Part shown: piece after piece, positions 43,701 to 58,700 of the stretch
Layout of the letters: each line of letters opens with the position of its first letter
Numbering within the stretch: position 1 is the stretch's first letter
The notes under the pieces: model-generated
Database searches by the model: none
What the model was told of the DNA's origin: nothing
What the model saw: only the letters and a program-made list of their open reading frames with translations
Program-made: the position numbers and the translations under genes
Assembly: GCF_051020985.1 (NCBI RefSeq)
Contig: NC_135010.1
Location: forward strand, 122,001 to 186,000
Source of the DNA: Nomia melanderi
Lineage: Eukaryota > Arthropoda > Insecta > Hymenoptera > Halictidae
Direction of reading: 5' to 3'
Length of the DNA: 64,000 nucleotides

Positions 43701-46700
43701 CCATGATTCCCGGTTTTCTTCTAATTTGAAACAAAATAACTAAAAAGCATCTTGTTTTATATAAGATATGCTTTACGGTCTGAACTAGGAAAACAAATAT
43801 CTTGCCAATTAAAACAATGGCGGCACTACAAACCTTGAATATCCATTTTCTCATAATTTTTTCGTCTTTAACATGCTGAATAAATAAGAAACCATTAACG
43901 GGTTTGAAAAACTGAGTAGGCTACAGAAAAACATGTGCAGAGGAACATTAATAAGTCAACTAAAACTTAAGATATCGAGGCAGCAGTTTCAGAAAATGTG
44001 ATTTCTAAAAAAACGTGTTTACGGATCCCTTTACTTAAATTTGTCTCTTTCTTCTATTTACTCGGAAAGTTAATGATAACAGGCTTATTTAATAACAGAT
44101 TCCGTCTCCTTGTGCTGTGACATTTATGTACTATTTGATGTATTCAGAAATTCTAAGTTCCCTTCGAGAAACTAAAGATAGCGCATACATTAAATCACAA
44201 AAGTATTCGTACCCTCCTCACCTTCAACTGTAAATGATTATTTTTATGTTTAACAAATCGTAACAAAAATTTTATTGATGGGGCAAGATAATGAATTTAA
44301 AAAGCTTTCAATTGATATAAATTTTATTTCAAGACTAACCTTCCGAAATAATATAAAAATCATTCAAAGTAAATGTATTCTAAGCATACACAAACCAAAA
44401 TATTTATCAATATACCTTTGTTTTGATTCCTACAATGAGGGAAACGATAGATTGTTCATGAGTAGGCAACATTACGTTGACGAGACAATATTTTCTCGAT
44501 AATTATAAAAATGAGTCGAAAGGATAGTGAAACTTCAATAGCAGAAAGAAAATTAACTTGGAAATGACATGAGGAAGGGCCTCAAAACTACGCCTCCTAG
44601 TTTCAGAGATATTGTAAAAAATATATTTTCAAACCGGCGTGTGCTGGTTGGAAAGGTTCCCTTGTTAGAAGGGCTAGTGTTTCTGGAGAAGAGACGGAGC
44701 CCACGTCTGTATTTCATAATTGCATCGATTATTATTCGATTTCTGTTTACGCCAATTATTATTAGCCGTCTATATAATATAGGAAGCAAAGGCTGCAACA
44801 TTCCATATGTTACAAAAAAAAATAAATACTCAATAATGAGTATCGATAAGTTAATCCGTGCTGGCATTTGCATTGGCCATTTCAAGTTTTGAAATGCAGA
44901 GCAATATAGAACACTGCGAAAGCAAAATATTCAAAGTTATTTAACAGATACGTCCAAAATTTCATTTCAATTCATTATGTATAAATAAGGTATATTAAAG
45001 TTTATTTATATTATCTCATTTTCATATTTAATTACGAAATAATAACCGGTGACATGGGATAGTTTCTGCGTAAAATTGCCGATCAAGAAAGTGTTAAATT
45101 ACTCCATCAACCCGTGTCAATCTATCATCGAATTTCAAAAAGTCAGTTAATTTTTGAAACTAATCATGTGAAAATACAACAGTATAAATGGAACGATGAA
45201 AATCGGATGCCTATAGCTCATGGGTAGATATTTTCGTATCATAACATACACTCACATTGATGAGACCGTCTAGGCATATGTTATATATGTGTATATATAA
45301 TGTACACGTAATTCAGCGAGCCTGAAAGGTTGTATCGATTTTCTAGCAGCTCCTCTATCTGTAGAGGAAAAGACGGTAATGTAGCCCCATCATGATTTTC
45401 TATGTAATCACAAAGGCATCTAGTGGTTCACAGTATGTAATATATCTACGTAGTATCTGATCACAGTATGTTTTATATATACTAGATAATGCTACAAATA
45501 TACACTAGATAATGCATTCTATTAATTCGTTAATAAAGAGGATTATTAACAGAACTTGAAAACCGGCAGTTTTATGTCATCCCGAGAAAGAAGTATTTCT
45601 TGGAAATTATGTAAATCAAAGAGTCATGTATTAAAATGTATTCCATAAAACGTTTGCAAAATCTATTTTTCGTAAATTACTTTACTTGATTATTGTAGTA
45701 TTTAGGATTTTTAGCATAGCTTAGGATGTTTTTAAGGAGCGTGAATGCAAGAATGAGCGTGAGCGAAGGGCAATAAAAGAGGAAAGCTTCTAACGTCGAG
45801 GGAAAGTGGCCTGCACAACGTCGCAGACCCAAGATTTCCAGTTCGGTTTTAAAGGGTTGTGTTTGAGAGTTTGTGGAGAGTGCGAGTGAGAAGAGTGATT
45901 GTGGGGAAGAGAATGAATTTTGAGTGCAAATGTCCGAAGGAGAGGCTTTGCCCGGAAAGAATCGAACGTTGGCCTTCGTGGCAGTAAGTTATGTGTGTTG
46001 CTATTATCTAATTACTTATATTTAGACATTGCTTATTTTATTATTAATAAACGTAGTTATTTATTAGTTTTTCTATATTCCTGTGTGTTATTCCTGATAC
46101 ACATGTTTTCGCTATATTATTGATATTTTAAACTGTATAGTTAAAGTTTTCTAAGCTACATGTTTCGGTATACTAGTCCCCCATAATATGGCTCCCGAAA
46201 AATCCATTTTTATATTAAAATTACTTTATTTTTTACTTGTGTTGTTATACGAATGTACAGGGTTTCGAAAGGTTATGTTACAACTATATCTTGATTCTAC
46301 GCTTTGCATTTAACAGAAAAGGATGTAAGCAAGCACTCGCAAAATTTATCCTGACCGTGAAAAGAAGGGTTAAAATTTTGTATTGTTACATCATGTACTG
46401 ATTGTTGAGGAAAATAATATGGGGGGAACCACAGGTCGAAAATGAATAATTTGTTTGCAAATTACTGTTGAAGTTCTCATGAAAGTAATGGACTGTGATA
46501 TCCAGTGTCCTTTTCCGTTATATGAATATTAGTTAGTGGAGGTAGTGCACTGACTGCGTTTTTTTACTGTGCAAAATGTTAAAATGTGACGCAATTTAAC
46601 ACAGGATGAAGTTGCATGGTGTCAAATCTGGTGACTCATCATGTAACAGAACAGGTCGATTCACTTAAATAATAGAGACTGGTGTTAGTGTGGCTAATTC

Positions 46701-49700
46701 TTTCGAAGGTGGGAGTGCCTCGTGCATACTATCAAATAATTGTAAAAATTCTTCGAATCTGACAGAATTATTGATAATTATGAAATATTGGCTCAACTCC
46801 TCTTCCTGTGTTTCTACCCCCAACAAAGTAGTCCCAATAATACCAATCTCTATTACCTAAATGAAACTAATTTCGATATATTATTTGAAACAACTTCAAT
46901 AAGCGAAGGAAAACATTTAATACATATTTTTGTTTATAACTCGAAATCTAAAGGAAATCGACCACTGTGTGCATAGGAAAAAGTTGTTTAGAATGGCATC
47001 CTTGACGATATATTTCAAGGTCATTAAAATCAATGAGAAAGACACGTCTAAACGTTTAACCTAATACATTTAGAGCGGAAACATACTAATAGCTTCCTAT
47101 GCATCTTAAAAAACTATACCGACTGATCTAGTTAATTATTGAATTTCGTATAGAAAGAAGGAGTATTTTACATTTTCCGAATATAACAACAAATACAAAT
47201 GCATACAATTATTTCCAAGTTATGCTTCATTTCAGATCATTTAATCTTGTCCATTTTAAACTAAGTTTTTTCTATCTCTAACTGTTTGGAAAATATAGTG
47301 TAACAGCATAATAAAATTCCTATTCAAACGATGCGAAACTATGCAGTCACAGCCTTTGGTGACCGTTCTACACCTTCAAAAGCTCATAAACTTTTCAAAG
47401 AACTCGAACCTCAAGCAGAGAGATGCTTGAAGACAAAGGAGACGATGAACAGACATTAGATCATAAATTTCAGGTTAACTCTCTCTCTCTCTCTCTGCAC
47501 CCCATCACAGCATCGCTTTTCAGTCCAGTGACAGAACATTATTTTCCACGAATAAGAAAATTGTAACTGCACCACTAAATTACATAAATCTTGAGTAGCG
47601 AAAGTTCCGGCAGTGTACGGCAGACAAGCAACACGAAAACACCGTTGTCTGAGAACACGCGTTGCTTTCGACTAGTTTAGTTCTAAGTACTGTGCATCTA
47701 CAGTATTAATATAAACATTGCACCGTCACATCCTTTACTTCCACACGACACAACATGTAACTTGTTTCAGTTGCGTGTAACACACCGTATACAATGTAGT
47801 TGTGTTACATATGGGACTCACTAGGAATCGACAGAGAATACAATATAATTAACCAAGTTCATATGAATATGTGTCCTGTTCAACCGTGTTTTAAAGTTAT
47901 AGCTCTTTTTGTCTTTCAATAACACGCGATTGTTTACTTTCGCACTGCTGAAGTATTACCTACTGCGTGCACGTATAAAATACTAACAATCAATTTAATG
48001 GTCAACCTGTCGATGTACTGCGCTTGCACCGATTTTAATGATTTTCTTGTGGACATGGAGTTCTCGGGGACATGATTTTGAACAACTTTTTCGTTTATAT
48101 GTTGCTTACGGAAGGCTTTAGTTTCCGGGATAATCGCGAAAACGTTCGCTACCACTACATCGAATTCTGTATTCATGAACGCGTCCGTGAAAGAGTTGCA
48201 TGTATAACCACAGGATCGTCGCTTGGGTGGCGGCTTGCACCAATCAGCCCTCGATTTTCTCAGGTTACGTGTACTCTTCTCAAAACAAAAGTTAAATTAA
48301 TATTGAAATGAAATTTGGGCAATTATATAGTAAATGACTGATAATTATTATCTGAGGGGAACTCATTTCTGTATTCTACAAGGCAAGGTATGAAACTGTC
48401 ACAATCGAGTCAGAAGTTTTGTAAAGCAGCGTACTCATGTGAAATCCAAGAAGGCAACGGCCGATGTGGCGACCGCGCAACTAAGTATCCTTGCTGCGTC
48501 TCATAGACGCGCTCATGAATACAGAATTTTTTCGCGATTATCTCTGAAGTTAGTCTTTCGCAAACAACATATAAAGGAAAAAGTTCTTCAAAATCATGCC
48601 CCCAACAACATATTTTAAAATCATCAAAATCGATGCGGATGCAGTACCACCGACGGTTCACCGATTTAATATACGGAAGATTGGGGTGGGTGGAAACATT
48701 TTTCAAATTTGAATTTTTGTTCCATTTATTTATCTAACGAAAACCATGTTGAACTATGCTTTGAAATTTCCTCTGTATAGACTGTAAATGACATTTCAAA
48801 AAAAATACATAAAGAAAAAAATGGCGTAACATTTATTTGATGGAGTCTATAATGAAGTTATTATAGAAAATATGATGTTATATTATTACATAAGTAAAAG
48901 AAATACAGCAGACACCCGTATAACGCGGATTCCGACAACTATTGTTTTCGTGCGACGTGATTCCTCGTACAGCGCGATACGTAACAAAACACAAGAATTT
49001 CTCGCATTTAGAAATAAGATAACGTTCACTTGAGCATTGCATTGTTTCCTTCACTGTTTCCAATGTTCTATCTTCCTTAATTCTATTATTTTTCCTAAAA
49101 TATATTATAGAAACTAAACGATATGTATAGTATTATAAGTTTCTTCTAAAATGTCTTCAAATATATCACTTTAATTAACCTTTGTTTATAATTTCGTACC
49201 ATTTGTGTAAAAACAAAATGAAATAATATGTTTAAAAATAGCCCGGTAAAACTAACACACTGTACTAACTTGCCCCAAATGACGCTATTATATAAACACA
49301 TCTCCATAACAAAATGTGGAGCATATAAATAAAGCAACAAAACGTGATTTTCTTATAATTAAGTAACTCCATCGCAATATAAATTAATTCGGAGTGTATT
49401 CACCATAAAAACAAAGACGTCACAATAATAATTGCTAACGACAGGCCACGTTAACGAATTTACGTTCAGATTAAACAAATAGAACCTGACTTTCAGTCAT
49501 GTTGCTTTGATCCAACTAGGATAGATCGAGGAGAATCGGATCACACGATGAATTGGATTGAAATAAGAATCCAGTACGTACCGAAAATTAAAAAATTCTT
49601 TTTTGTTTTTCATCATTAACGTACGAATACTTTTAGTTCTCTGATATCAAACAGGAAATTATCCGATTCGCCCCGATCTACCCTATATATACTCTGTGTT

Positions 49701-52700
49701 CAGAAAACTTCACTGTATCAACGTGCCTCCGATCAACTTACTCCAGTCTCACCTACACCTGAAGTTTTAGAAAGATTATGAAATTCTTTGATGCGATAAC
49801 TGCAAGTTTGCGTAAAAATTTAGAATGGCCATTTCGAGCACCTTCTATTATAGTAAGCAGTTGTAACGTATGGATAACGTTAAACCTGAAAGGTTTCCGT
49901 GTCTTCTGTTCACTTTTCACACTATACGTACTCGGGCCGGTCTAATTGATCGTTCCAAATTTTTGCATACAATTTCTCACACAAAACGTTATAATATCGT
50001 AATTTCTTTTTACGAATTTTCCTAGGATATGCATACATGCTATTTTTCAATATTTACTTCTCGTTTCATTTTCTTTTTCTGGAGAAATTTGCATAGGGTG
50101 GCCTACCTACCGTGATCGGTCATTTTGATCGGTCGAAACGTTTACGATGTTTACTCTTCTGAACGTAAAAAATCGTTACAACAGAAAGGATATCTGAATG
50201 TGCCATGGTCCGAGAGCCGATTAATCTCTTTATTACATTATTTGAAGGAGGATTACACGAATAGTTGTTAACAATGTGTAGCGAAACATAATGTACACTG
50301 GTCACCACAGACAATCTCTTCACGAGCGTTTCTTTAGCCAAAGAATTAACTGTAAAGAAAACTGAAAAAAAATTGTTGGAATCATTCCAGGAAATAAATG
50401 CGATTTCCCCTTTGCAAAGCAAGTAGAAGATAACATGGCACGATTTTCAACAAAATTATACAGATCAGATTATATAACTATATAATATTATATATCTATA
50501 CATAAAGCAGGTCAAACAACTAAGTGTTCCTACTAACAAAAAAAGGTATCGAATTTGAAAAATAAAAAAATTATGAAATTTTGTGTGTGAGTAGAGTAAG
50601 TCAAGCTTAATTGTAATTTCTTTTCGTGCCGAATTTCACTTTGAAAGGGTAAAACCACCCTTTGAAAAAATTGAAGATTTTTCTTTTCCATAGATTATCT
50701 TGAAAGTGGTAAGAAATAACGAGAAAAGTTCAACGAAACGATACATTACGTCTATTAAATTGAAAAAAAATTTGAAAAATCGAAAAATGTTCACAGTTTT
50801 AATGTTGGGTTCTGAGAATTTAAAATTTTATCAAGTATGTCTGCAATTACAACAACGCAAGCCAGTTCTTTAGACAACTGCTAACTTCAAACATTAAACT
50901 TTATGCTTCAAACTTGTTGATAGAATTATTGTAATCACCCATATGAACACGCTTACTTAATATACATTTATTTAGGAACTTGGAACGATTATATTACATT
51001 TGTGAGAGAGAACTTTCACGGAGACTTAGCACGTATCGGCATTTTTCACGAGCATCCGACCTAAACTACACAAAACTAACAGAGGGCACAGTATACATAT
51101 GTGGAAATAAACAAATGAACAAGTGCCCCCCCCCCCCCCCCCCCCCCCGATAATTGCGTTATACTAACTCAACGTGAATACATATGGATCATACAATTTT
51201 AACCTTGTTATTACATGTGTTATTATACGAACGTTCACAATTAGTAATAAGAACTTAATAATTTACTACTTCAAACGATTAACTTATTTTTAGAATATAA
51301 TCTTATTTTCTTCCATTTTAACGATTTACTGCAAAAATGATTTAAAAAGCGAGAGATTTAATAACGACACGCTATTAGATCAGTAATCGATCCGATAATC
51401 TTGCGATAATAGATTGAGAGTTAACAGAATTTTACAAATGTATGGGGAGGGTAATCAGAAATAGCCTGAACATTTTCGGAAATAAGATGTATGGGAAATA
51501 AAATAAAACTATTTTTCACGAGCTATTTCAGTGCAGAATTTTCAAAGTTTAAATACTGTATTATTTACGCGAGAGACTATATATTGAAATAAGTAACTGA
51601 TATTGCAAACAGTTATTGCAGAAGTTTATTAAAACAAAAAAAAACGATTTTTAATCTATTTTGGTTAAAAATTTCATTATTATAGAAAAAAGCCCATCTT
51701 TTTAACACAGTATCGATAACGCTTGCAATCAACTTGTTATCGAACTTATTTCTTAAGAGTGTTGAGGTGCGAGAATAAGTTCTGATAGATACCAAATCAG
51801 CGATTAGTTCAATGAAATTAAACATTGCTTCGCTGATAAAATCACTAAGTAATTACGCGAGAGTAAAGAATAAAAAAATCAAGTTTTAAGAGGAACTAAT
51901 AAAAAAGGTACACAAACATCGTCATAGATTGGGCAATTGCTGTTTAAAGTATAATACGAATTTATGGAACTGTATTAAGTATATGGAAATGTTTTTTTTT
52001 TCAAGCTTCATTACGATGAACGGACACTTTATAAGTGCTACAAAAGTCCAATGCCACTTACAAAGTAAGAAATGGAGAATAATGTGAATTTTTTAAAATA
52101 ATGAAGGATAAACTTTAATAGGTTCACATCATTTTTACTTTTAACTTAACGACAAATATCGTCCAATTCGTATATATCTGAGTATTTATTTGATATGTAC
52201 ATAATATTTTATTATTGCTCGCATTAGATTGCTGCGTAAGTTCTGTCCGCTTCGCCGTTCGTATAAACGATCTATTCTTCTTATCGCTTCTTCAAAGTTT
52301 TTAACCAATTAACTACATTTGGCGACTGCGCACGTCATTTTAAAGCTTGAAATGATACTAATTCTTTCAACGATGAATTCTTTATTTTTTCAGATAAACA
52401 TGTAATCCTTCTTTGTTTTGCCTTGATTTTTCATTAAAATATACCCTAGGAACATTAGTTCTGCATTTGACGAGTACAGACTTGATTGTTTCATTTTATT
52501 GTACGCAAAACGAGAGATTTTTCATACGAAATTCTACAGTTAACAGATTAATATTAACAGCAATATTAGGGCCTAAGTGAAACAGATATAAGATATTCTC
52601 GTTAGTCTTTGAATGATCAGACAATCGAGAAGTTATTATTAGTAAACGTTCAAAATGGATAGTAATGTGATGCATGTAAGATGGTTGCATGGTGTACAAA

Positions 52701-55700
52701 TTTCAACTCGGCCATAGTGCATCATTTACAACAAAATGCATTTGTTCCGCATTTGGTGAAGGTTCTGTAAACATTCGTACCTATCGTCGATGAATTGTGA
52801 AGTTTCATGGCGGAAATTTCAATCTTGAGGGCGGTGCACGAGATAAACGTACAACAACAGTGTCCAAGTACACAAGTGACTAATTTAATCGATGAAAACC
52901 CAAAATTGATTATTCGTGAAAACACGCGTGAACTTGGAATTCACAATTCAAATGTGTTAATACATCCCCATAAAAACGGACACAGTTCAAAACATAACGT
53001 TCTAATATATACTTCACGAACTGTCGTAAAAAAAGTTACTGAACCGCGTTCCGATCTGTGTTGTACTTCGGGCTAGACAAATTCAAGATTTTTTGCATCG
53101 CTTGGTTATCTTAGATGAAACATAGGTAGGATACAATAATTTGACGAGAAAACGGCATTGATCAAAACCCGGATAACGTCGTTCAGAAACAAGTAAGAGA
53201 GGCTTAAAAGTGAAAAAAGTTCTGTTATATGTATACAATCCGAGTGTTGCCATCAACTCTATTTTGCACTGCCAACAATTGGAAGGAGTTGAACTGGAAC
53301 TGCAAATTAAGAGACCATTACTTGTAAATCGAAAAAGCGTTATATATTTTCACGATAACGCAAGACCACACGTGGCTCTGACAACGCAAAAAAAGATATC
53401 GGAATTAAACTGGGAACTTACTCCACACCCACTACATCCTGCAGATCAGGGGCCAACTGACTTTCATCTTTTCCAAGCCTTACAAAACAATTTAAATGGA
53501 AAAAATTTCAAACATTTCGGAGAAGTAAAATAATTTTGGAGAATTACGATAACGCAAACCGATATTCACAGACTCGATTATTATCACTGAACCTGTCACT
53601 ATTCAATAGTGTTGAGTAAAGTGCCCCCCGCCAGAGAAACCAAGTCCATTAATACCAATCTCTATTGTCTACATGAATCTCAAGTACACATATCATAAGA
53701 AACAACTTCAATAAATAAAACTAAAGACGAAAGTTTCTAACGCAATGCGAAACTTAAATGCCTTATAACTTTTGAACCAACAGACACTGTCAAAAAGATT
53801 AAAGTCCTGGGTGTACAAAACAATTACTTCAACAATATATATCAAGATTAAGGTCATGCGAGGGTTACTGTTTTCGTAAATAAGTACAAAAACTCTCCAT
53901 TCCCGGACAGATTTTTGCGAATATCTGGAAAACTAAAATCGAGCGGCGATAACGTGTGATGGGAAAGTTGTTCAAATCGGTGAGAAATCAGTATTGTAAA
54001 TGGCTACCGAAATTTTCCCATTGGCGATTGAATGTAGTGAATTTATTCTATATCGGGTTTGGACATGGGATTTTCTCATCGATTAATGAACTAAACATGT
54101 AAGTTCATTACACTGGACGCGCGAGTGACCGTGCCGCTGACGAAAAAGGGTACACAGCCTAGCCATAGCCTATTCTCTTGGAGTAATAAACATAAAGTCG
54201 CGACGACTAACAATGAAGAACCCCCGGTCAAGAAGTTGAAAAGGCTTTAGATAGGCCGTGACAGAAATGCATAGAAATTATAAAAAGGCTTTAGATTGGC
54301 TGTGACTCCTGGTATTGTATTATAGATTTCTTGAATGCGTCTTGGAACTATTGCTAATGAGATCCATTAAGGATTATTCTGAAAATCTCCCCGACATTGT
54401 TCATGCTTTGAATCTCTAACATATATAATCGCTGTTTACCAAGAAAATTTGACATTTACGGAGTTAAATCAACTAGTCCCAAAATAACATGAATTGATTG
54501 ATCCTTAACTTTTTCTAGTTGAAATGAATTTCCCTATTGTTGAGTTCAGTTCCACGAAAATACGAAAACTCCCGTGATCATATCAAATTACAGTGTAACA
54601 TATCAAATTACAGTTGTTAGGTTAAGGATATACATGTAATAATAAAGTAATATATATTCTATAATGCTCATTTAATTTTCCACTTAAAAGGAAATTTGAA
54701 AAGTTAGTGTACACTATTGCATAATGTTTCTCAACTTTCGGCCTAAGGCCAAACGGCGGTGATGTGTACAGACAAAAGTTATTCAGATTGATAACCTGGG
54801 CAACATATTTCAAGGTCGTTAAAATCAACAAGGTGTCGCTATTTTATATAATTATCCAATATATCTTATATTAGTAAAATATAAGAATTTCAACAAATGC
54901 ATTTTACATTTTTCCGTCCTTTGCTATTATCAGAGAGTTAAATTGCATTTATTTGATTAAAAACGTCAGAAGCTGCAAAATCTGATAATACTATCATTGT
55001 GAGGATTGTAACGAATTGTCGCTTTGAATACTGAAGTGATTCCTTCTACCGAAAAATTTAGTAACTTGCTTTACATTGAAAATTTGATATAACACGATGC
55101 AATATTGTTTAGCCGAAAATAAACTATCTAGAACATGCGTAATTTCTCAAGCAGACTTGCCCAAATGCGTTTTGGGGAGAAGCAGTAGTGACTGCAAGAT
55201 AGTCATATAAGAAATTGCTGAGTAACAAGAACAGTAAACCATAAAAAGTAACACGAAATTTAGTATGTAAATCAAATATTTTACATTTGAAAATTTATTA
55301 GTACAATCATTTTGCTTTGAAAAAAATATTCACACGTGATAAATTTGATTTAAAATCAGAGAAACGTATTTTTATTCGTCGTTCGAACCAAATTATTGTC
55401 AAATTATTGTAATAATGTAATAAAAGGAAGGTAATCTCAAAATTACTTCAACGATAAGTATGTAGGTACAAATGGTATAGTAATAAAACAATGTTAGAAA
55501 ATTCCACACAAATGTATATAAATCTAGAGGAGCCGAACGACCCGAAAAATCTCATTGTTGGTATAGTTGATGATGAAGCAAATGCATCGAACGAAGACGT
55601 GTTTGAAAGTACCGTGGCTCCAAAAAAGGAGGCAGCGCGCCTAAAAATACTTAGAACAAGAAAAGTCAGAAGGCAAAGAAAATTACATCAGTTACTGTCA

Positions 55701-58700
55701 GACAGAGATAAGACGTCGCACGGCCCAGAAGCTAAAAAGAGGCAAAGGGACACTTCCATTCACAATGTTCGGTCCGCACTATGTTCCGAATCGAGAAATT
55801 TAGTGACATTTTGTTATAACTTTTAAATCATTAAAGATATCGAAATGAAACTTGGATTGAAATGTAGTAAAATATAATTGTCTTTTCTTCGTCGTACTAT
55901 ATAAGAAATAACACTGAAGATGTGAAACCAGACCACAGATCAAATTCTAAAAAGCGATAGAGCTGATGAAGCCAATAACGAATATGATTGGCTGGTACGA
56001 CAAAAATGATAGAGCCTCGTGAAATGTTTTAAAAATAAAAATGTGATAGGCAGCAAACATTAAATGAAGATAAACAAAACACAATGCTGATATGTCTATC
56101 GAGAGACGTAGAGCTACATTAATTGTAAAAAAAACAATTAAAGCCTAACAATATATAACAAGAAATGTTGCTCTTATCGCCAATATATGAAAAAATTCAA
56201 ACTGTTCCACTTATGTGTTGTATTGGCACTTAATAAATAAAAATGCTATTTACTAGATACCACAGAATCACCATTACGCATCATTCATTTCTTTTCATTT
56301 ATTCTTTCCCTTTTTCCCCGTTGTTATTTAATCCTCCCTACGGTTACGAAGAAGAATATTCCACGAACCGTGTTAGGCCTACGTTACCAATCATGGAATA
56401 ATCCGCGGGCTATGACTAAAAAGATCCTAGTAGTGAAATTTTATGACTTATTCTTTACAATCATAATATCTCACTACTACGATTTTAGAGCTGTAGCCGT
56501 CGAATTATTCCGCGTTCAGTAATATGGACCAAGCTTTAGTGGTAGAAAAATTAAATATAATACAATTAAGATACAAGAGAAACAGTTATGAAAAAAGTAT
56601 TAAGAAATTAATTTTGTAATGGACAAGGTCGGAAAAGGAAGAAACCAACTGACTAGTCGAGAAACCGCTTTTATTGTTTACAAACTGAAAAAAAGCTAGA
56701 AGCAACACATATACTTTAAGGAAACCTGAAGTTGAGTCTAAAACGTGTCCAATAGAACAATTCGGCTTATAAATTACGACAACTCGATAAATATGTGGAA
56801 ACAATTTTAGACAACTGTACTGTAAGAAAACTAGCTTTCAATAGCAATCAAGATAAAACCAAACGTTTGAAATTTGTGAAAAAGTTTGACGATATACCAA
56901 TAGACTTTTGAAAAAAAGTGTTATGGTCTGACGAAAGCAAATTTGTCCCTTTTAATCGTGAAGAACGGCTTCGAGCGTGGAGGAAGCAGAAGATGGGTAT
57001 GATAAGAAACACGCACAACAAACTGTAAAATTCGAAGGAAGCAACTCCTTCAGTTCTGTCATGGCATGAGGTTACTTTGCTTAGTCGAGAGTAGGTAACT
57101 TGGTTAACCAGTTAACTGCGTTTGACGAGTATACACATCATCTTAATGCTTGAAAAGATACGAATTCTTTCTTTCAAAAACAAAGAAACAATTAATAGTG
57201 GCTCCTTTTTTTTGTTACCCACAGTACATTATAGATTTATTAAAATAAATATCTCAATAATAATTAATTTTTTGTCTCTTACCTAAAATTTTTCTACAAT
57301 TATAAATTATGTACTTGTTATTGAGTTTATACAAATAGATTTATTATTAATAAACTTTTGGAATAATCGAAAGAGAATTTTTCGACTGAAAAGTTTTATC
57401 AATAGTATTTTTTATGAATAAAGCCTATTTAATAAAAACACGTTATTAATAAAATCACTTTGCCAGAATTAAACTAATCCTGTTAAAAGCTCTGTTAATA
57501 TTCCTATTTCTTGATTTTCAGTCTTTCCAATACAGTGCTAATAAAACTATCAGCACATTCAATCTGAAATATCAAACGGAAAATCATTCCAACCCACTGC
57601 ACATACTTATCTTGAAATTCGGAGGAGCGCTTTGTACTGTTATTTGAAAAATCCACCCTATTTAATAAAGGTTTATGAGAAGCCACCCCCAAGCAAAATG
57701 ATTTTGACTTTATATACGTATTTCAGTGATTATACAGTTTAATCTATTTGCTCTTGATCTGGGTTAGATATTTCTCATACTTCGACTGAAAGGTGGACTA
57801 ATATCAACTAGATTTTAAAATGTTATTTCACATCCAGGTCGAGCATATAGTAATCACGTTGAATCAGGCCTTTCCAGGCATTTACTTAAGCATTCGGAAC
57901 ATCACAAGCTGTACATTTTTTAAGTATACGCGTTTAAGGTTAATTTATAATTACCCTTAGCCCTCGATTTACACGGAATTCGAATTGCACAATTTCGGTT
58001 TAACACGATTGAAAAAGAGAGGAAGAAATTCCATTTACACAGCACTTGTTTTTCATTTTAACACAGCCAGGTCAAACAAATGCAAAAATTACATTAATTT
58101 TTATTCTCTTTTGTGAATGACATATGCACTCTTGTTGAATTAATGCATCCTTTTTTAAAAATATTTATATAATATTTTATTATACAAAAAAAAATAAATA
58201 ATTCTGTTTCATATGGATTTGTTAAATGTATTACATGTGTATCTCCTTACAATGTGAATTCTGGCCTCGAATTGCACGATTTCAATTTACACGGCATTTT
58301 TGGGGAACCAATTAACCGTATAAATTGGGGATTAAGTGGACTTTGTCTGTTTGAAGTTTGTTTAGAATCTACTGGTTATCAAAATCTTCGCATTATTACT
58401 GCTATTTCCCGTTCGGACTAGCCTTCTTCAAATGATTCAACATTCATTTCCCGTTCGGTTGAAGATGCTCCGCTTCTGCGACTCATGTTAAATATTATTC
58501 TTGTATTTGCTTGAAATCGACTCTAATAAACTGTTTCGAGTTAACAAAAGACAATAACACTAAGAAGCTCGTTTCCTTTATGTTTCAAACGTATAATAAT
58601 ATTTTATATAACGTGTAAGTTCGTAATCGACTACTTTCGTGATTTTATTTTTTGATTTCATAATATCCTGTAGAATATAATAAGGTGGAGTGGTGTAAGT

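Noticed and set aside
44553..44892. Overlapping 110-codon and 107-codon ORFs on opposite strands
   Set aside because: Neither is convincing; the region is better read as a decayed Tc1 copy.
48072..48706. Divergent ORF pair at 48072-48311 and 48410-48706
   Set aside because: Both lie in opposite copies of an interspersed repeat found elsewhere in the window.
48905..48990. CAGACACCCGTATAACGCGG as a pogo/Tigger-type end
   Set aside because: No partner inverted end found, so I did not call an element.
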